In this document: one piece after another, positions 44,444 to 55,100 of the stretch
Position numbering within the stretch: position 1 is the stretch's first letter
Layout: each line of letters starts with the position of its first letter
From: Brevundimonas lenta
GTDB taxonomy: Bacteria; Pseudomonadota; Alphaproteobacteria; Caulobacterales; Caulobacteraceae
Assembly (NCBI RefSeq): GCF_014196335.1
Contig: NZ_JACIDM010000001.1
Location: 682,001 to 746,000 of the forward strand
Length of the DNA: 64,000 nucleotides
Direction of reading: 5' to 3'
Program-made: the position numbers and the translations under genes
The notes under the pieces: generated by a model
The model's database searches: none
Seen by the model: the letters and a program-made list of their open reading frames with translations, nothing else
Told to the model about the DNA's origin: nothing

Positions 44444-45103
44444 TCAGTGCTGATGCATGACGACCAGGAGTCCGATACAGATCAAGGCGATACCGAGGAC
44501 GGCGCCTTCGTAGCGGGCCCAGCGCTCGAGGCGGAGGACCGACCAGCCGGCGCGGGCCAGCAGGGTGAAGACGGCCATGCCCGCGATGGTGCCGGCGGCG
44601 AAGGCGAGGGTGAGGACCCCGAGCACCATGGCGCCTTCGGCGGCCTGGGACAGATAGATCGGCAGCAGGACCTCGCCCGGGGAGATCGCCATCATGGCGA
44701 CCAGACCCCAGAAGGCCGCGGCGTGGGATACGGCCGGCTCTGGCAATTCGATCTGCGGGCCGCCGGCCAGCTGGGGCCCGCGCAGGGTGGCGCGGGCGAG
44801 GTAGAAGGCGCCGAAGAGGAAGAGCAGGACCGCCGAGAGATGCGGCAGCAGGCCAGAGATCCACTGGTCCAGCGCCAGGCCGGCCATGACGATCAGGCCG
44901 CCGACCGCCGCGGTGGTGACGATGTGGGCCAGACCCGCTGCCGTCACGGCCCCGAGTACGCGCGGCAGGCTCCAGCGCTGGGCCCGTCCGACGAGGACGA
45001 AGGGCAGCCAGTGGGTCGGCAGGGCGGCGTGCAGGAAGGCTGTCACAAAGCCGGTGCCCAGCAGGGACAGCAGGAGGGGTTGCGCGAGATCGGACGGCGA
45101 CAT
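44444..45103 (-). CDS. Polytopic membrane protein, probable metal exporter-like (TauE/RcnA-like)
   Basis: 219 residues with about six hydrophobic helices. The segment FLHAALPTHWLPFVLVGRAQ resembles the first-helix His motif of nickel/cobalt exporters of the RcnA/UreH-like group, and ISPGEVLLPIYLSQA occurs in helix 4. No family is certain, but location next to the CDF exporter supports metal transport. A perfect 15-base palindrome ends 17 bases before its ATG. Confidence 0.72.
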   Translation of the reverse strand: MSPSDLAQPLLLSLLGTGFVTAFLHAALPTHWLPFVLVGRAQRWSLPRVLGAVTAAGLAHIVTTAAVGGLIVMAGLALDQWISGLLPHLSAVLLFLFGAFYLARATLRGPQLAGGPQIELPEPAVSHAAAFWGLVAMMAISPGEVLLPIYLSQAAEGAMVLGVLTLAFAAGTIAGMAVFTLLARAGWSVLRLERWARYEGAVLGIALICIGLLVVMHQH

Positions 45104-45119
45104 CGCCCGTTCTGTAGCG

Positions 45120-45134
45120 TGTTACTTTGTAACA
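45120..45134. promoter_or_regulatory. Perfect palindrome upstream of the membrane protein/CDF genes
   Basis: TGTTAC-TTT-GTAACA, a 6-3-6 perfect inverted repeat, centred about 24 bases before the ATG of the gene at 44444-45103, where a repressor would cover the promoter. The shape fits an ArsR-, TetR- or Fur/Zur-type operator; the gene context favours a metal sensor, but none is encoded in this window. Confidence 0.6.
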
Positions 45135-45168
45135 GTCGAGCCCCCGTCGAGCGGGATGCGTCGAACTG

Positions 45169-46221
45169 TCAGGGGCGGACCTCGAAGATCAGGTTGAACG
45201 GCGTCTCGGCGGCCCGACGGAAACGGGTGAAGCCGGCCTCCTCGCAGACCGCGCGCAGCCGGGCTTCCCCGGCCTGGGCGCCGAGGCCCAGCCCGACCTC
45301 CTGACTGAGCGAGGCCGGGGTGCAAATCATGGTCGAGGCCGAATAGAAGATGCGGCCGACCGGGTTGTGATTGTCCTCGGCCTTGTCGTTGGCGAACGGT
45401 TCGACCAGCAGCCAGGTCCCGTCGGGCTTGAGCGCCTGGCGGATGTGGGCGGCGGCGCCGACGGGATCGCCCATGTCGTGCAGGGCGTCGAAGATGCAGG
45501 CGAGATCGAAGTCGTTACCCTCAAACCCCTTGGCCGAGGCGACGGCGAAGGTGGTGTTCCCGCTGACGCCCTCGTCGACGGCCAACTTCTCGGCCCGCTC
45601 GATCGAGGGGCCGTGATAGTCGAAGCCGAAGAACTGCGACTTCGGGAAGGCCCTGGCCATGATGGCGGTCGAGGCGCCGTGGCCGCAGCCGATGTCGGCC
45701 ACCTTCGCCCCGCGCTCCAGCTTTTCGACGACGCCGTCCAGGGCCGGCAGCCAGCTGGCCACGAGGTGCGCGTTGTAGCCGGCGCGGAAGAAGCGCTCTG
45801 TGCCGCGGAACAGGCATTTGTCGTGTTCATGCCAGCCGACGCCGTCGCCGGATTTGAACGCCTCGGTGATGCGCGGCTCGTCGCGGAACAGGGAGGCGAC
45901 GATCTCGAACCCGCCGGCCATGAAGGTCGGCTCGCCCTCGCGGGCGAAGACCATGGCCTGTTCCTCGTTCAGCTCGTAGGCGCCGCTCGCCGGATCGTAA
46001 TCGACATAGCCCGAGGCGGCCTGGGCGTTTAGCCATTCACGGACGTAGCGCTCGCGCGCGCCGACCCGTTCGGCCAGTTGCGCCGGGGTCTGGGGCCCGC
46101 CTTCGGCCAGCTGTTTGTAGAGGCCGAGCTTGTCGCCGACGATGACCAGGGCGGCCGAGACGGCGGCCCCGAGGTCGCCGACCATCTTGCCCATGAACTG
46201 GTCGAGACGTTGCTGATCCAT
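45169..46221 (-). CDS. SAM-dependent methyltransferase with N-terminal winged helix
   Basis: 350 residues. Residues about 1-100 form a dimerisation/winged-helix domain (KLGLYKQLAEGGPQTPAQLA, VREWLNAQAASGYVDYD) as in class I methyltransferases of the Rv2258c kind. The SAM site is KVADIGCGHGASTAIMARAF (about residues 172-191), and the motif II region IFDALHDMGDP follows. Substrate unknown. The ATG 46221 has GGAAGG upstream; an earlier in-frame start gives a basic, unconserved extension. It ends 35 bases before the metal operator region. Confidence 0.88.
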   Translation of the reverse strand: MDQQRLDQFMGKMVGDLGAAVSAALVIVGDKLGLYKQLAEGGPQTPAQLAERVGARERYVREWLNAQAASGYVDYDPASGAYELNEEQAMVFAREGEPTFMAGGFEIVASLFRDEPRITEAFKSGDGVGWHEHDKCLFRGTERFFRAGYNAHLVASWLPALDGVVEKLERGAKVADIGCGHGASTAIMARAFPKSQFFGFDYHGPSIERAEKLAVDEGVSGNTTFAVASAKGFEGNDFDLACIFDALHDMGDPVGAAAHIRQALKPDGTWLLVEPFANDKAEDNHNPVGRIFYSASTMICTPASLSQEVGLGLGAQAGEARLRAVCEEAGFTRFRRAAETPFNLIFEVRP

Positions 46222-46312
46222 GACGCTGCACCTTCCGACGGCGCGCGACCGCATGCGGCCGGCGACACCCGGCCAGCGGGCAGCGCGGAAAATGAAGCGG
46301 CTCAATTACACC

Positions 46313-46340
46313 CGGTGACAGCGGCGAGCCACTGTCACCG
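46313..46340. terminator. Inverted repeat after the first giant RTX gene
   Basis: CGGTGACAG (46313-46321) pairs with CTGTCACCG (46332-46340), loop of 10 bases, 10 bases after the stop of the giant gene at 46350. It could be a terminator without a T tract, or an operator for the methyltransferase gene 92 bases downstream. Confidence 0.4.
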
Positions 46341-46349
46341 AATGAGGGT

Positions 46350-49300
46350 TCAGAACATCCAGTCGTCGTGGGTGTGCCAGCTGTCGATCAGGTGCAGGCT
46401 GCCGTCCGGAGCGTGGGCCTCGCGCAGGACCGGGGCGAGGGCCAGGCCGTCGAAGCCGTCGATCGCGAAATCGTCCGCATCGAACACCGCCGGCAGGACC
46501 ACAGGTTGGTCGTCGAGCGTCCCGAACAGGAAGTCGTCGTCCATCAGCGGCATGACCTGGGCCATATCCGTCTGCTTGGCCGTCAGCGCCGGCGCGCCTG
46601 CGCCGCCCAGAGCGGTGGTCGAGTCCGAGAAGCGGGCCTGTTCGACGCCGTTCAGGATATCGACCCCGTCGCGGCCGCCGACGGTGTCGGTGACGCGATA
46701 CTGGCCGCCGCCCAGATCCTCGATGAGATATTCGGAGGCCAGGCCGGTGAAGCGGGCCGTGTCGTGGCCGAGGCCGCCGTTCAGCGTGTCGTTGCCGCCG
46801 CCGCCGATCAGGGTGTCGAGGCCGCCGCCGCCGCTGATGATGTTGTTGGAGGCATTGCCCGTGCCGGCGAAATTGCCCGTGCCGTTGAAGGTCAGGTTCT
46901 CGACGTTGGCGGCCAGGGTGAACTGGTTGCGGGCGGTCAGGACGGTGTCGTTGCCCTCGCCCGCCAGCTCGACGATCGTGTCGTTAGCCTCGACCATATA
47001 GAAGTCGTCGCCTTCGCCGCCGAACAGGGTGTTGGCCGCCCCGGCGCCGCCGAAGAGGTTGTCGTTCCCGCCACGGCCGATCAGGACGTCGGCGCCGCCT
47101 TCGCCCTGCAGGACATTGCCCGCCGCGTCGCCGACGATCAGGTCGGCGTGGGCCGAACCGATGACGTTCTCGAAGGCGACGATGGTGTCCGTGCCGCCCA
47201 TGCCGTCCTGGGCGCTGTTCATGTCGAGACGGACGGTCGCGCCCGAGGTGGCGGTCGAGTAGCTGACGTAGTCCGTGCCGATGCCGCCGTTCAGGCTGTC
47301 GTTGCCGCCGTTGCCGCGGATGATGTCGTTGCCGGCGCCGCCCTGCAGGATGTTGGCGCCGTTGTCGCCGACCAGATTGTCGTTGAAGGCGGAGCCCAGC
47401 AGGTTCTCGATGTCGATCAGCGTATCCGAGCCGCCGTCGCCGTCGTTGCCGACCGCGCCGGTCAGCAGGCTGGCGGACACGCCCGCCATGGCGCCGGCGT
47501 AGGTGACGGTGTCGCTGCCGGAGGACCCGCCATGCAGGGTGTCGCTGCCGCCGCGGCCCGACAGCAGATCGTCGCCGTCTCCGCCGACGATGGTGTTGTC
47601 GAGGATGTTGCCCGTGCCGGCGAAGTTTCCGGCGCCGGTGAAGTGCAGTTCCTCGACGTTGGCCACGAGGGTCATGGCGTTGCGCGTGGTGAAGACGCGG
47701 TCGTGGCCCTGGTTGAGCAGCTCGATGATCGTGTCGTTGGCCTCGACGAAGTAGTCGTCGTCTCCCAGACCGCCCTGCAGCTGGTTGGCCGCGCCGGAGC
47801 CGCCGACGAGGGTGTCGTCGCCGTCCAGGCCGAGCAGAACGTCGCTGCCGCCCCCGCCATTGAGGACGTTGCCGCCGGCCGCGCCGATCAGGATGTCGTT
47901 GAAGCCCGAGCCGGTCAGGTTCTCGATGCCCGACAGGGTGTCGGTGTTGCCGTAACCATCGTCGCCGAAGCCGCCGTTGAGGCGGATGTGAACGCCGCCG
48001 GGCGAGCCGCTGTAGTCGGCCTCGTCGACGCCGTCGCCGCCGATCAGGGTGTCGTTGCCGCCGCCGCCGACGAGGGTGTCGGAACCGTCGCCGGAGGTCA
48101 GGGTGTTGTCGCCGCTGTCGCCCTGGACGACGTCGCCCGGGCTGTCTTCGCCCACGACGGTGATGGTCACCGTGGCCGTGTTTCCGTTGGCGAGGGTGTA
48201 GGTGAAGCTGTCGGTCCGGACCAGGTTCGTCCCGCCGGAGCCGGGGCCCGACAGGTCGGTGAAGGCGCCGTTGGGATCGTAGCTGTAGGTGCCGTTCGCG
48301 TTGAGCGTCAGCAGGGCGCCCGAGGCCAGGGCGATCTGGTTTCCGACCGCGCCGGCCGCGCCGTTGACCGCGCTGACCACGAAGGCCGGGCCGTCGATGT
48401 CGGTGTCGTTGACGACCACCGAGCCGTTGAGGACGGCGCTTTCGAGGGTCGAGTCGCTGTCGTCCACCGCCACGGCGGCGTCGTCGACGTTGGCGATCGC
48501 GTTGGTGCCGGCGCTGGTCGCCGATTCCACCGTGCCCAGGCCGTCGGTGTAGTAGGCCACCACGCGGATCACGCCGCCCACGTCGGCGTCGCCGAGGGTG
48601 TAGGTCGCCTGGTCGGCGCCGACGTTGACGAAGCCGCCGCCGGTGTCGCGCTGCCACTGATAGTGGATGGTCCCGAGGCCATCGACGTCGGCCAGGGTCG
48701 AGACCGCGGTGAGGACCTGGTCCTCGGTCGCCGTGCCGGTGATCGAGACGCCGCCGGTGTGCACGTCGTTGACGTTGGCGATGGCCGCGGTCGAGGCGGA
48801 GGTCGTGGACTCGGCGAAGCCCTGGGCGTCGGTGTAGCTGATGACCACGCGGATCACGCCGCCGACGTCTGCGTCGTCGAGCGTATAGGTCGCCTGGTCG
48901 GCGGCGCCGGTCGAGACGAAGCCCGAGCCGGTATCGCGCTGCCAGTCGTAGTGCAGGGTTCCGAGACCGTCGGCGTCGGCCAGGGTCGAGACGGCGGTGA
49001 GGACCTGGTTCTCGGTCGCCGTGCCCGTGATCGAGGCGCCGCCTGTGTGCGGGTCGTTGACCGCGGCGATGGCCGCCGTGGCGGCGCTGGTCACGGCGTT
49101 GGAGAAGCCCTGGCCATCGGTGTAGCTGACCACCACGCGGACCACGCCGCCCGTATCGGCGTCGCCGAGGGTGTAGGTCGCCTGGTCGGCGGCCCCGATC
49201 GAAACGAAGCCCGAACCGGTGTCGCGCTGCCAGTCGTAGTGCAGGGTTCCGAGGCCGTCGGAGTCGGCCAGGGTCGAGGTGTCGGCCGTCAGGACCTGGT

Positions 49301-52019
49301 CCTCGGTCGTCGTGCCGGTGATCGAGACACCGCCGGTGGGCGTGTCGTTGGAGGCGGTGATGGCGGCCGAGGCGGCGCTGGTCGCCGATTCCACCGTGCC
49401 GCCGGCGTCGGTGTAATAGATGACCACGCGCACCACGCCGCCGATGTCGCTGTCGCCGAGGGTGTAGGTCGACTGGTCGGCGCCGACGTTGACGTAGCCG
49501 CCGCCGATATCGCGCTGCCACTGGTAGTGCAGGACGCCGAGGCCGTCGGCGTCGGCGATGGTCGAGACCGCGGTGAGGACCTGGTCCTCGCTCGCCGTGC
49601 CGGTGAGCGACGCGCCGCCGGTGTGGGGGTCATTGACGTTGGCGATGGCGGCGGTGCCGGCGCTGGTCGCGGACTCCGAGAAGCCCTGGCCGTCGGTGTA
49701 GCTGATCACCACGCGGACCACGCCACCCACGTCGGCGTCGCCGAGGGTGTAGGTCGCCTGGTCGGCGGCGCCGATCGAGACGAAGCCCGAGCCGGTGTCG
49801 CGTTGCCAGTTGTAGTGCAGGGTCCCGAGGCCATCGACGTCGGCGAGGTTCGAGACGGCGGTCAGGACCTGGTCCTCGGTCGCCGTGCCGGTGATGGAGG
49901 CGCCGCCGGTGTGCGGGTCGTTGACGGCGGCGATGGCTGCCGTGCCGGCGCTGGTGGCCGATTCCACCGTGCCGCCGGCGTCGGTGTAATAGATCACCAC
50001 GCGGACCACGCCGCCGACGTCGCTGTCGCCGAGGGTGTAGGTCGACTGGTCGGCGCCGACGTTGACGTAGCCGCCGCCGGTGTCGCGCTGCCATTGATAG
50101 TGCAGGGTTCCGAGACCGTCGGGGTCGACGAGGGTCGAGACGGCGGTCAGGACGCCGTTCTCGCTCGTCGTGCCGGAGATCGAGGCGCCGCCGGTGTGCG
50201 GGTCGTTCGTTGCGGTGATGCTGAGGGTCGTCGTCTGGGTGGCGCTGGTTCCGCCCGCGCCGTCGGTAAGGACGGTCGTGATGGTTCGCGTCGCCGTGTT
50301 CGGCGCGTCCGAGGTGTTGTTGTACTGCAGCGCCCGAACCAGGGCCTGGGTGGCGGCGACCGTAGCGTCGGAGTCGAGGGTGATGACCAGGGCGGCGCCG
50401 GCGGTTCCGCCGGTGAAGGTCCCGATCTGGACGCCCTGATAGCTGACAGCGGCGCCGGAGACCGAGATCTGGCCGGCACCCGTGCCGATGTTGGCGATGC
50501 TGAGCACGTCCTGGGCGGCGACGCCGTTCGCGGCGATCGTGACGGTCAGGGTGCCGCCGTTGAAATTGGCCTGTTCGGCATCGGCGACGTTGGCGTTGCC
50601 GGCCACCTCGATGCGAACCGGCGTGCCTTCGGTGAAGGCCTGGGCGTCGCCGTTGAAGCTGGTGAAAGTCGGGGCGGTGTTCGGGTTCACAGTGGTGAAG
50701 TTCAGCGTCGTGGCGTTGCTGATGCCCGCGAACACCGCGCCGTCGGCGTCGGCGAAGGTCTCCTGGTCGATCAGGACATAGTAGTTGGTCAGACCCGCGA
50801 GGGTGACTGACGGATCGATCGTCCAGGTCGTGCCCGAGCCGGTCACCTGGGCCGAGCCGACGCTGATCGTTTCGATCAGCGTGCCGTCGCCGCGGTACAG
50901 ATAGATGTTGCCGGCGCCCTTGGTGACGCTTTCGCTGAACGTCAGGGTGATGTTGGCGCCCACGGCGACGCCCGTGGCGTTGTCGGACGGGGTCGAGCTG
51001 GCGATGACGGGCGGCGCGCCGTTCTGGCGATACAGCACCAGGCCGCCGCCGGCCTGGTCGCGGTCGACGATGTCCACATCGCCGTCGCCGTCGATATCGA
51101 CGGTCGTCCAGGTGGTCAGTTGCTGGTTCGTCAGGTCGAGGCCGGCGAAGGGCGTGCCGGTCAGGCTGGTGAAGTTGGTGAAGGTCCCGCCGTTGTTCTG
51201 AAAGTAACCGAAGGCGGTCCCGGCGGTGTTGCCGTTCTGATAGATGACGTCGGTGTCGCCGTCGCTGTCGAAGTCGCCCGTGATCATGCGGGCGTCGAAG
51301 CTGCCGATGTCCGTCAGCGGATCCGTGGTCCGCACCATGCTGCCGGCGTCGTTGCGGTACATGACCTGGGTCGAGCCGCGATCAAGGATGTCCATGTCGC
51401 CGTCGTCATCGATGTCGATGACGAAGGTGCTGGCGGTGATCTGCAGGCCGGTGAAGCTGACGCCGGTGAAGGGCGTGCCCGCCGCGCTGGCGTTGGTGAA
51501 GTTGGTGAAGTTCAGGCCGCCGTCGTTGCGCAGGAAGCCGATGCCCGATCCGGCGGTGTTGCCGTTCTGGTAGAGGGCGTCCACGTCGCCGTCGCCGTCG
51601 AAGTCGCCCCAGACCATGCGCTGGTCGAAGCTGCCGGTGTCCGGGATCGGATCGGCGATGCGGGTGAAGCCGGCGTTGGCGTTGTTCTGGAAGAGGGTGG
51701 TGGTGCCGGACGTGCGGTCCAGGATGTCGAGGTCGCCGTCGCGGTCGAAGTCGAAGATGAAGAAGTTGGCCGGGGTGAGCTGGCGGCCAGAGAGGTCCAC
51801 GCCGGCGAAGATCGATCCGGCGGCGGTCGCGTCCGTGTAGTTGACGAACGTTCCGTTGCCGTTGTTCTGCAGGTAGCCGATGCCGGTCCCGGCGGTGTTG
51901 CCGTTCTGGTAGAGGATGTCGATGTCGCCATCGCCGTCGAAGTCGCCGAAGATCATGCGGCTGTCGAAAGCGCCCGTATCCCCGATGGGATCGGTCACAG
52001 TTGTCCAGGTGACGGGCAT
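46350..52019 (-). CDS. Giant modular RTX-type surface/secreted protein A (FG-GAP + 96-residue repeats + calcium repeats)
   Basis: 1889 residues, no signal peptide. Domains: FG-GAP/VCBS-like repeats with FGDFDGDGDIDILYQNGNTA (about 1-335); an SbsA-like Ig domain (Big_5, about 336-445); a cadherin-like domain to about 605; six 96-residue repeats (HTGGASITGTATEDQVLTAV type, 605-1176); a VCBS-type domain (to about 1300); RTX calcium repeats of the form GGxGxD (about 1303-1790); and a tail ending DGSLHLIDSWHTHDDWMF. The family is typically secreted by type I systems through a C-terminal signal and folds on Ca2+ outside. GGGGGAGA precedes the ATG. First of four tandem related genes; no exporter is adjacent. 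Confidence 0.92.
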   Translation of the reverse strand: MPVTWTTVTDPIGDTGAFDSRMIFGDFDGDGDIDILYQNGNTAGTGIGYLQNNGNGTFVNYTDATAAGSIFAGVDLSGRQLTPANFFIFDFDRDGDLDILDRTSGTTTLFQNNANAGFTRIADPIPDTGSFDQRMVWGDFDGDGDVDALYQNGNTAGSGIGFLRNDGGLNFTNFTNASAAGTPFTGVSFTGLQITASTFVIDIDDDGDMDILDRGSTQVMYRNDAGSMVRTTDPLTDIGSFDARMITGDFDSDGDTDVIYQNGNTAGTAFGYFQNNGGTFTNFTSLTGTPFAGLDLTNQQLTTWTTVDIDGDGDVDIVDRDQAGGGLVLYRQNGAPPVIASSTPSDNATGVAVGANITLTFSESVTKGAGNIYLYRGDGTLIETISVGSAQVTGSGTTWTIDPSVTLAGLTNYYVLIDQETFADADGAVFAGISNATTLNFTTVNPNTAPTFTSFNGDAQAFTEGTPVRIEVAGNANVADAEQANFNGGTLTVTIAANGVAAQDVLSIANIGTGAGQISVSGAAVSYQGVQIGTFTGGTAGAALVITLDSDATVAATQALVRALQYNNTSDAPNTATRTITTVLTDGAGGTSATQTTTLSITATNDPHTGGASISGTTSENGVLTAVSTLVDPDGLGTLHYQWQRDTGGGYVNVGADQSTYTLGDSDVGGVVRVVIYYTDAGGTVESATSAGTAAIAAVNDPHTGGASITGTATEDQVLTAVSNLADVDGLGTLHYNWQRDTGSGFVSIGAADQATYTLGDADVGGVVRVVISYTDGQGFSESATSAGTAAIANVNDPHTGGASLTGTASEDQVLTAVSTIADADGLGVLHYQWQRDIGGGYVNVGADQSTYTLGDSDIGGVVRVVIYYTDAGGTVESATSAASAAITASNDTPTGGVSITGTTTEDQVLTADTSTLADSDGLGTLHYDWQRDTGSGFVSIGAADQATYTLGDADTGGVVRVVVSYTDGQGFSNAVTSAATAAIAAVNDPHTGGASITGTATENQVLTAVSTLADADGLGTLHYDWQRDTGSGFVSTGAADQATYTLDDADVGGVIRVVISYTDAQGFAESTTSASTAAIANVNDVHTGGVSITGTATEDQVLTAVSTLADVDGLGTIHYQWQRDTGGGFVNVGADQATYTLGDADVGGVIRVVAYYTDGLGTVESATSAGTNAIANVDDAAVAVDDSDSTLESAVLNGSVVVNDTDIDGPAFVVSAVNGAAGAVGNQIALASGALLTLNANGTYSYDPNGAFTDLSGPGSGGTNLVRTDSFTYTLANGNTATVTITVVGEDSPGDVVQGDSGDNTLTSGDGSDTLVGGGGNDTLIGGDGVDEADYSGSPGGVHIRLNGGFGDDGYGNTDTLSGIENLTGSGFNDILIGAAGGNVLNGGGGSDVLLGLDGDDTLVGGSGAANQLQGGLGDDDYFVEANDTIIELLNQGHDRVFTTRNAMTLVANVEELHFTGAGNFAGTGNILDNTIVGGDGDDLLSGRGGSDTLHGGSSGSDTVTYAGAMAGVSASLLTGAVGNDGDGGSDTLIDIENLLGSAFNDNLVGDNGANILQGGAGNDIIRGNGGNDSLNGGIGTDYVSYSTATSGATVRLDMNSAQDGMGGTDTIVAFENVIGSAHADLIVGDAAGNVLQGEGGADVLIGRGGNDNLFGGAGAANTLFGGEGDDFYMVEANDTIVELAGEGNDTVLTARNQFTLAANVENLTFNGTGNFAGTGNASNNIISGGGGLDTLIGGGGNDTLNGGLGHDTARFTGLASEYLIEDLGGGQYRVTDTVGGRDGVDILNGVEQARFSDSTTALGGAGAPALTAKQTDMAQVMPLMDDDFLFGTLDDQPVVLPAVFDADDFAIDGFDGLALAPVLREAHAPDGSLHLIDSWHTHDDWMF
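48485..50205 (-). repeat. Six tandem 288-bp coding repeats in RTX protein A
   Basis: Each unit encodes about 96 residues starting near NDPHTGGASITGTATEDQVL and ending near ESATSAGTAAIANV. Units differ by a few residues (YQWQRDTGGGYVNVGADQ or YDWQRDTGSGFVSIGAADQ variants) and recur with near-identical DNA in proteins B and C. Confidence 0.9.
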
Positions 52020-52091
52020 CGGCGGTCTCCCCCATACGCGTCGCGCATGAGGCGCACGCGTCGTCACGCCCGAGCCGGGCGCAATACCAAC

Positions 52092-52109
52092 GTTACCTAA
52101 ATCTTAAAG
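52092..52109 (-). promoter_or_regulatory. Motif shared upstream of giant genes, copy A
   Basis: Read in gene direction, CTTTAAGATTTAGGTAAC, 73 bases before the ATG of gene A. It contains TTAA-N7-GTAA, one base off the CtrA site TTAA-N7-TTAA. An almost identical sequence stands 77 bases before gene C. Confidence 0.5.
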
Positions 52110-52175
52110 CCGCGAGACTTTCAACCGACCGTTTCGCGAAAGGCGAATTTCTCGCGGTCGGGTGGCGCCGCGCAG

Positions 52176-55100
52176 TCAGAACATCCAGTCGTGATGGGTG
52201 TGCCAGCTGTCGATCAGGTGCAGGCTTCCGTCCGGCCCATGAGCCTCGCGCAGGGCGGGCGCGAGGGCGAGGCCGTCGAAGCCGTCCGTCGCGAGGTCGT
52301 CCGCATCGAACACCGCAGGCAGGACCTCCGGGTGGTCGACCGCGGGCAGCACCTGGGCGCCGTCCACCTGCTTGGTCGTCAGGGCCGGAGCGGCGCCGCC
52401 GCCCAGAACGCTGGTGACGTCGAGGAATCGGACCTGTTCGATACCGTTCAGGATGTCGACGCCGTCGCGCCCGCCGACGCTGTCGGTGACGCGAAACTGG
52501 CCGCCGCCGAGATCCTCGATCAGGTAGTCCGAGGCCTGGCCGGTGAACCAGGCCGTGTCGTGGCCGTCGCCGCCGTTCAGGGTGTCGTTTCCGCCGCCGC
52601 CGACCAGGGAGTCGCGTCCCGCGCCGCCGGTGATGACGTTGGCGGAGGCGTTGCCTGCGCCATGGAAGTCGCCGGTCCCGGTGAAGTTCAGGTTCTCGAT
52701 ATTGGCCGCCAGGACGAGGTAGGCCCGGGAGGTCTGGACCGTATCGGTTCCCTCGCCGGCCAGTTCGATGATCGTGTCATTGGCGGTGACGACGTAGAGG
52801 TCGTCGCCCGCGCCACCGTAGAGGGTGTTGGCTGCCCCGGCGCCGCCGATCAGAAGGTCGCCGCCGCCACGCCCGATCAGCACGTCGGCGCCGTCCTCGC
52901 CCTGCAGGACGTTGCCGGCCGCGTCGCCGACGATCATGTCGGCCTGGGCCGAACCGATGACGTTCTCGAAGGCGACAATGGTGTCGGTCCCGCCCGTGCC
53001 GTCCTGGGCGGTGTTGAGGTCGAGCCGGACCACCACGCCCGAGGTCGCGCCCGAATAGCTGACATAGTCGGATCCGGGCCCGCCCTGCAGCAGGTCGTTG
53101 CCGCCGTTGCCGCGGATGATGTCGTTCCCGGTCCCGCCCGAGATGACGTTGACGCCGTTGTCGCCGACCAGGTTGTCGCCGAAGGCCGAGCCGACCAGAT
53201 TCTCGAAACCGGTCAGGGTGTCCGAGCCGCCGTCGCCGTCATTACCGACCGCGCCGGTGAGCAGGCTGGCCGAGACGCCCGCCGCCGCCGCCGCGTAGGT
53301 GACGGTGTCGGTTCCGGCGCCGCCGTTCAGGGTGTCATTGCCCCCTCGGCCGCTGAGCAGGTCGTCGCCCGCGCCGCCGACGATGGTGTTGTCGAGGATG
53401 TTGCCGACCCCGGTGAAGTTTCCGGCGCCGGTGAAGTGTAGTTCCTCGACATTGGCCACCAGCGTCATGGCGTTGCGCGTGGTGAAGATGCGGTCGTGGC
53501 CCTGGTTGGGCAGCTCGACCACGGTATCGTTGGCCTCGACGAAGTAGTCGTCGTCGCCCAGACCGCCCTGCAACTGGTTTGGGGCGCCCGCGCCGCCGAC
53601 CAGGGTGTCATTGCCCTCCATGCCGATCAGGGTGTCGGAGCCGGCGCCGCCGCTGAGGACGTTGTCGCCGGCTGCGCCGATCAGGATGTCGTTGAAGGCC
53701 GAACCGATCAGGTCTTCGATGGAGACGAGGGTGTCCGTGCCGCCCTGGCCGTCGTCGCCGACGCCGGTGTGAAGCCGGATGTGCACGCCGCCGGGCGCGC
53801 CGCCGTAGTCGGCGGTATCGACGCCTGCGCCGCCGTTCAGCGTGTTGTTTCCGGGGCCGCCGACGAGGACGTCGCCCTCGCTGTCCACGCCGGTGATGGT
53901 GAGGGTCACCGTCGCGGTGTTCCCGTCCAGCAGGGCATAGGTGAAGGTGTCGGTGTCGCTGGCGCCGGCGGGCAGGTGGGTGAAGACGCCGTTCGGGTCG
54001 TAGCTGTAGGTCCCGTTGGCGTTCAGGGTCAGCAGGGCCCCCGAGGCCAGGGTGATCTGGGTCCCGACGTTGGCCGCCGAGCCGTTGACGGCGCTGACGG
54101 TCAGGGCCGGGCCGTCCGGGTCGCTGTCGTTGCCGACCACGGTGCCGTTGAGGACCGCGCTTTCGCCGGTCGAGGCCGTGTCGTCGACCGCGACGGCCGG
54201 GAGGTTGTCGATCACGACGGTGGCCGTGGCGGCGCTCGCCTGGGATTCGGCCGTGCCGTGCAGGTCCACATAAGAGACCACCACGCGGACTACGCCGCCG
54301 ATATCGACGGCCCCGAGCGTGTAGGTCGCCTGGTCGAGACCGACATTGACGAAGCCCGAGCCGAGATCGCGCTGCCACTGGTAGTGCAGGGTGCCGAGAC
54401 CGTCGGCGTCGGCGAGGGTGGAGGTGTTGGCGGTGAGGACTGAATTCTCTTCCGCCGCGCCGGTGATCGAGACGCCGCCGGTGTGCGGGTCGTTGATGCT
54501 GGCGATGGCCGCGGTCGACGCGCTGGTCGCGGACTCGGCGAAGCCCTGGCCGTCGGTGTAGCCCATGACCACGCGGATCAGGCCGCCCACATCGGCGTCG
54601 CCGAGGGTGTAGGTCGCCTGATCGGCGCCGACGTTGACAAAGCCCGAGCCGGTGTCGCGCTGCCACTGGTAGTGCAGGGTCCCCAGGCCGTCGACGTCGG
54701 CCAGGGTCGAGACGGCGGTCAGGACCTGGTCCTCGGTCGCCGTGCCGGTGATCGAGGCGCCGCCGGTGTGCGGATCGTTGACGCCGGCGATGGCGGCGGT
54801 CGCGGCGCTGGTCGCCGACTCCACCGTGCCGCCGGCGTCGGTGTAGTAGATGACGGTGCGCAGCACGCCCCCGACGTCGGCGTCGCCGAGGGTGTAGGTC
54901 GCCTGGTCGAGACCGACGTTGACGAAGCCTGAGCCGGTGTTGCGCTGCCACAGGTAGTGCAGGGTTCCAACACCGTCGGCATCCGCGATCGTCGAGACGG
55001 CGGTGAGGACCTGGTTCTCGGTCGCCGTGCCCGTGATGGAGGCTCCGCCGGTGTGGGGATCGTTGACGTTGGCGATGGCGGAGGTCGAGGCGCTGGTCGC

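Noticed and set aside
46368..50810. A 1480-residue open frame on the plus strand opposite RTX gene A, with similar long frames opposite B and C
   Set aside because: They are antisense shadows of high-GC repeated coding sequence: the composition is Val/Gly/Asp/Ala monotony without domains, and the minus-strand frames hold clear FG-GAP, Big_5 and RTX motifs.
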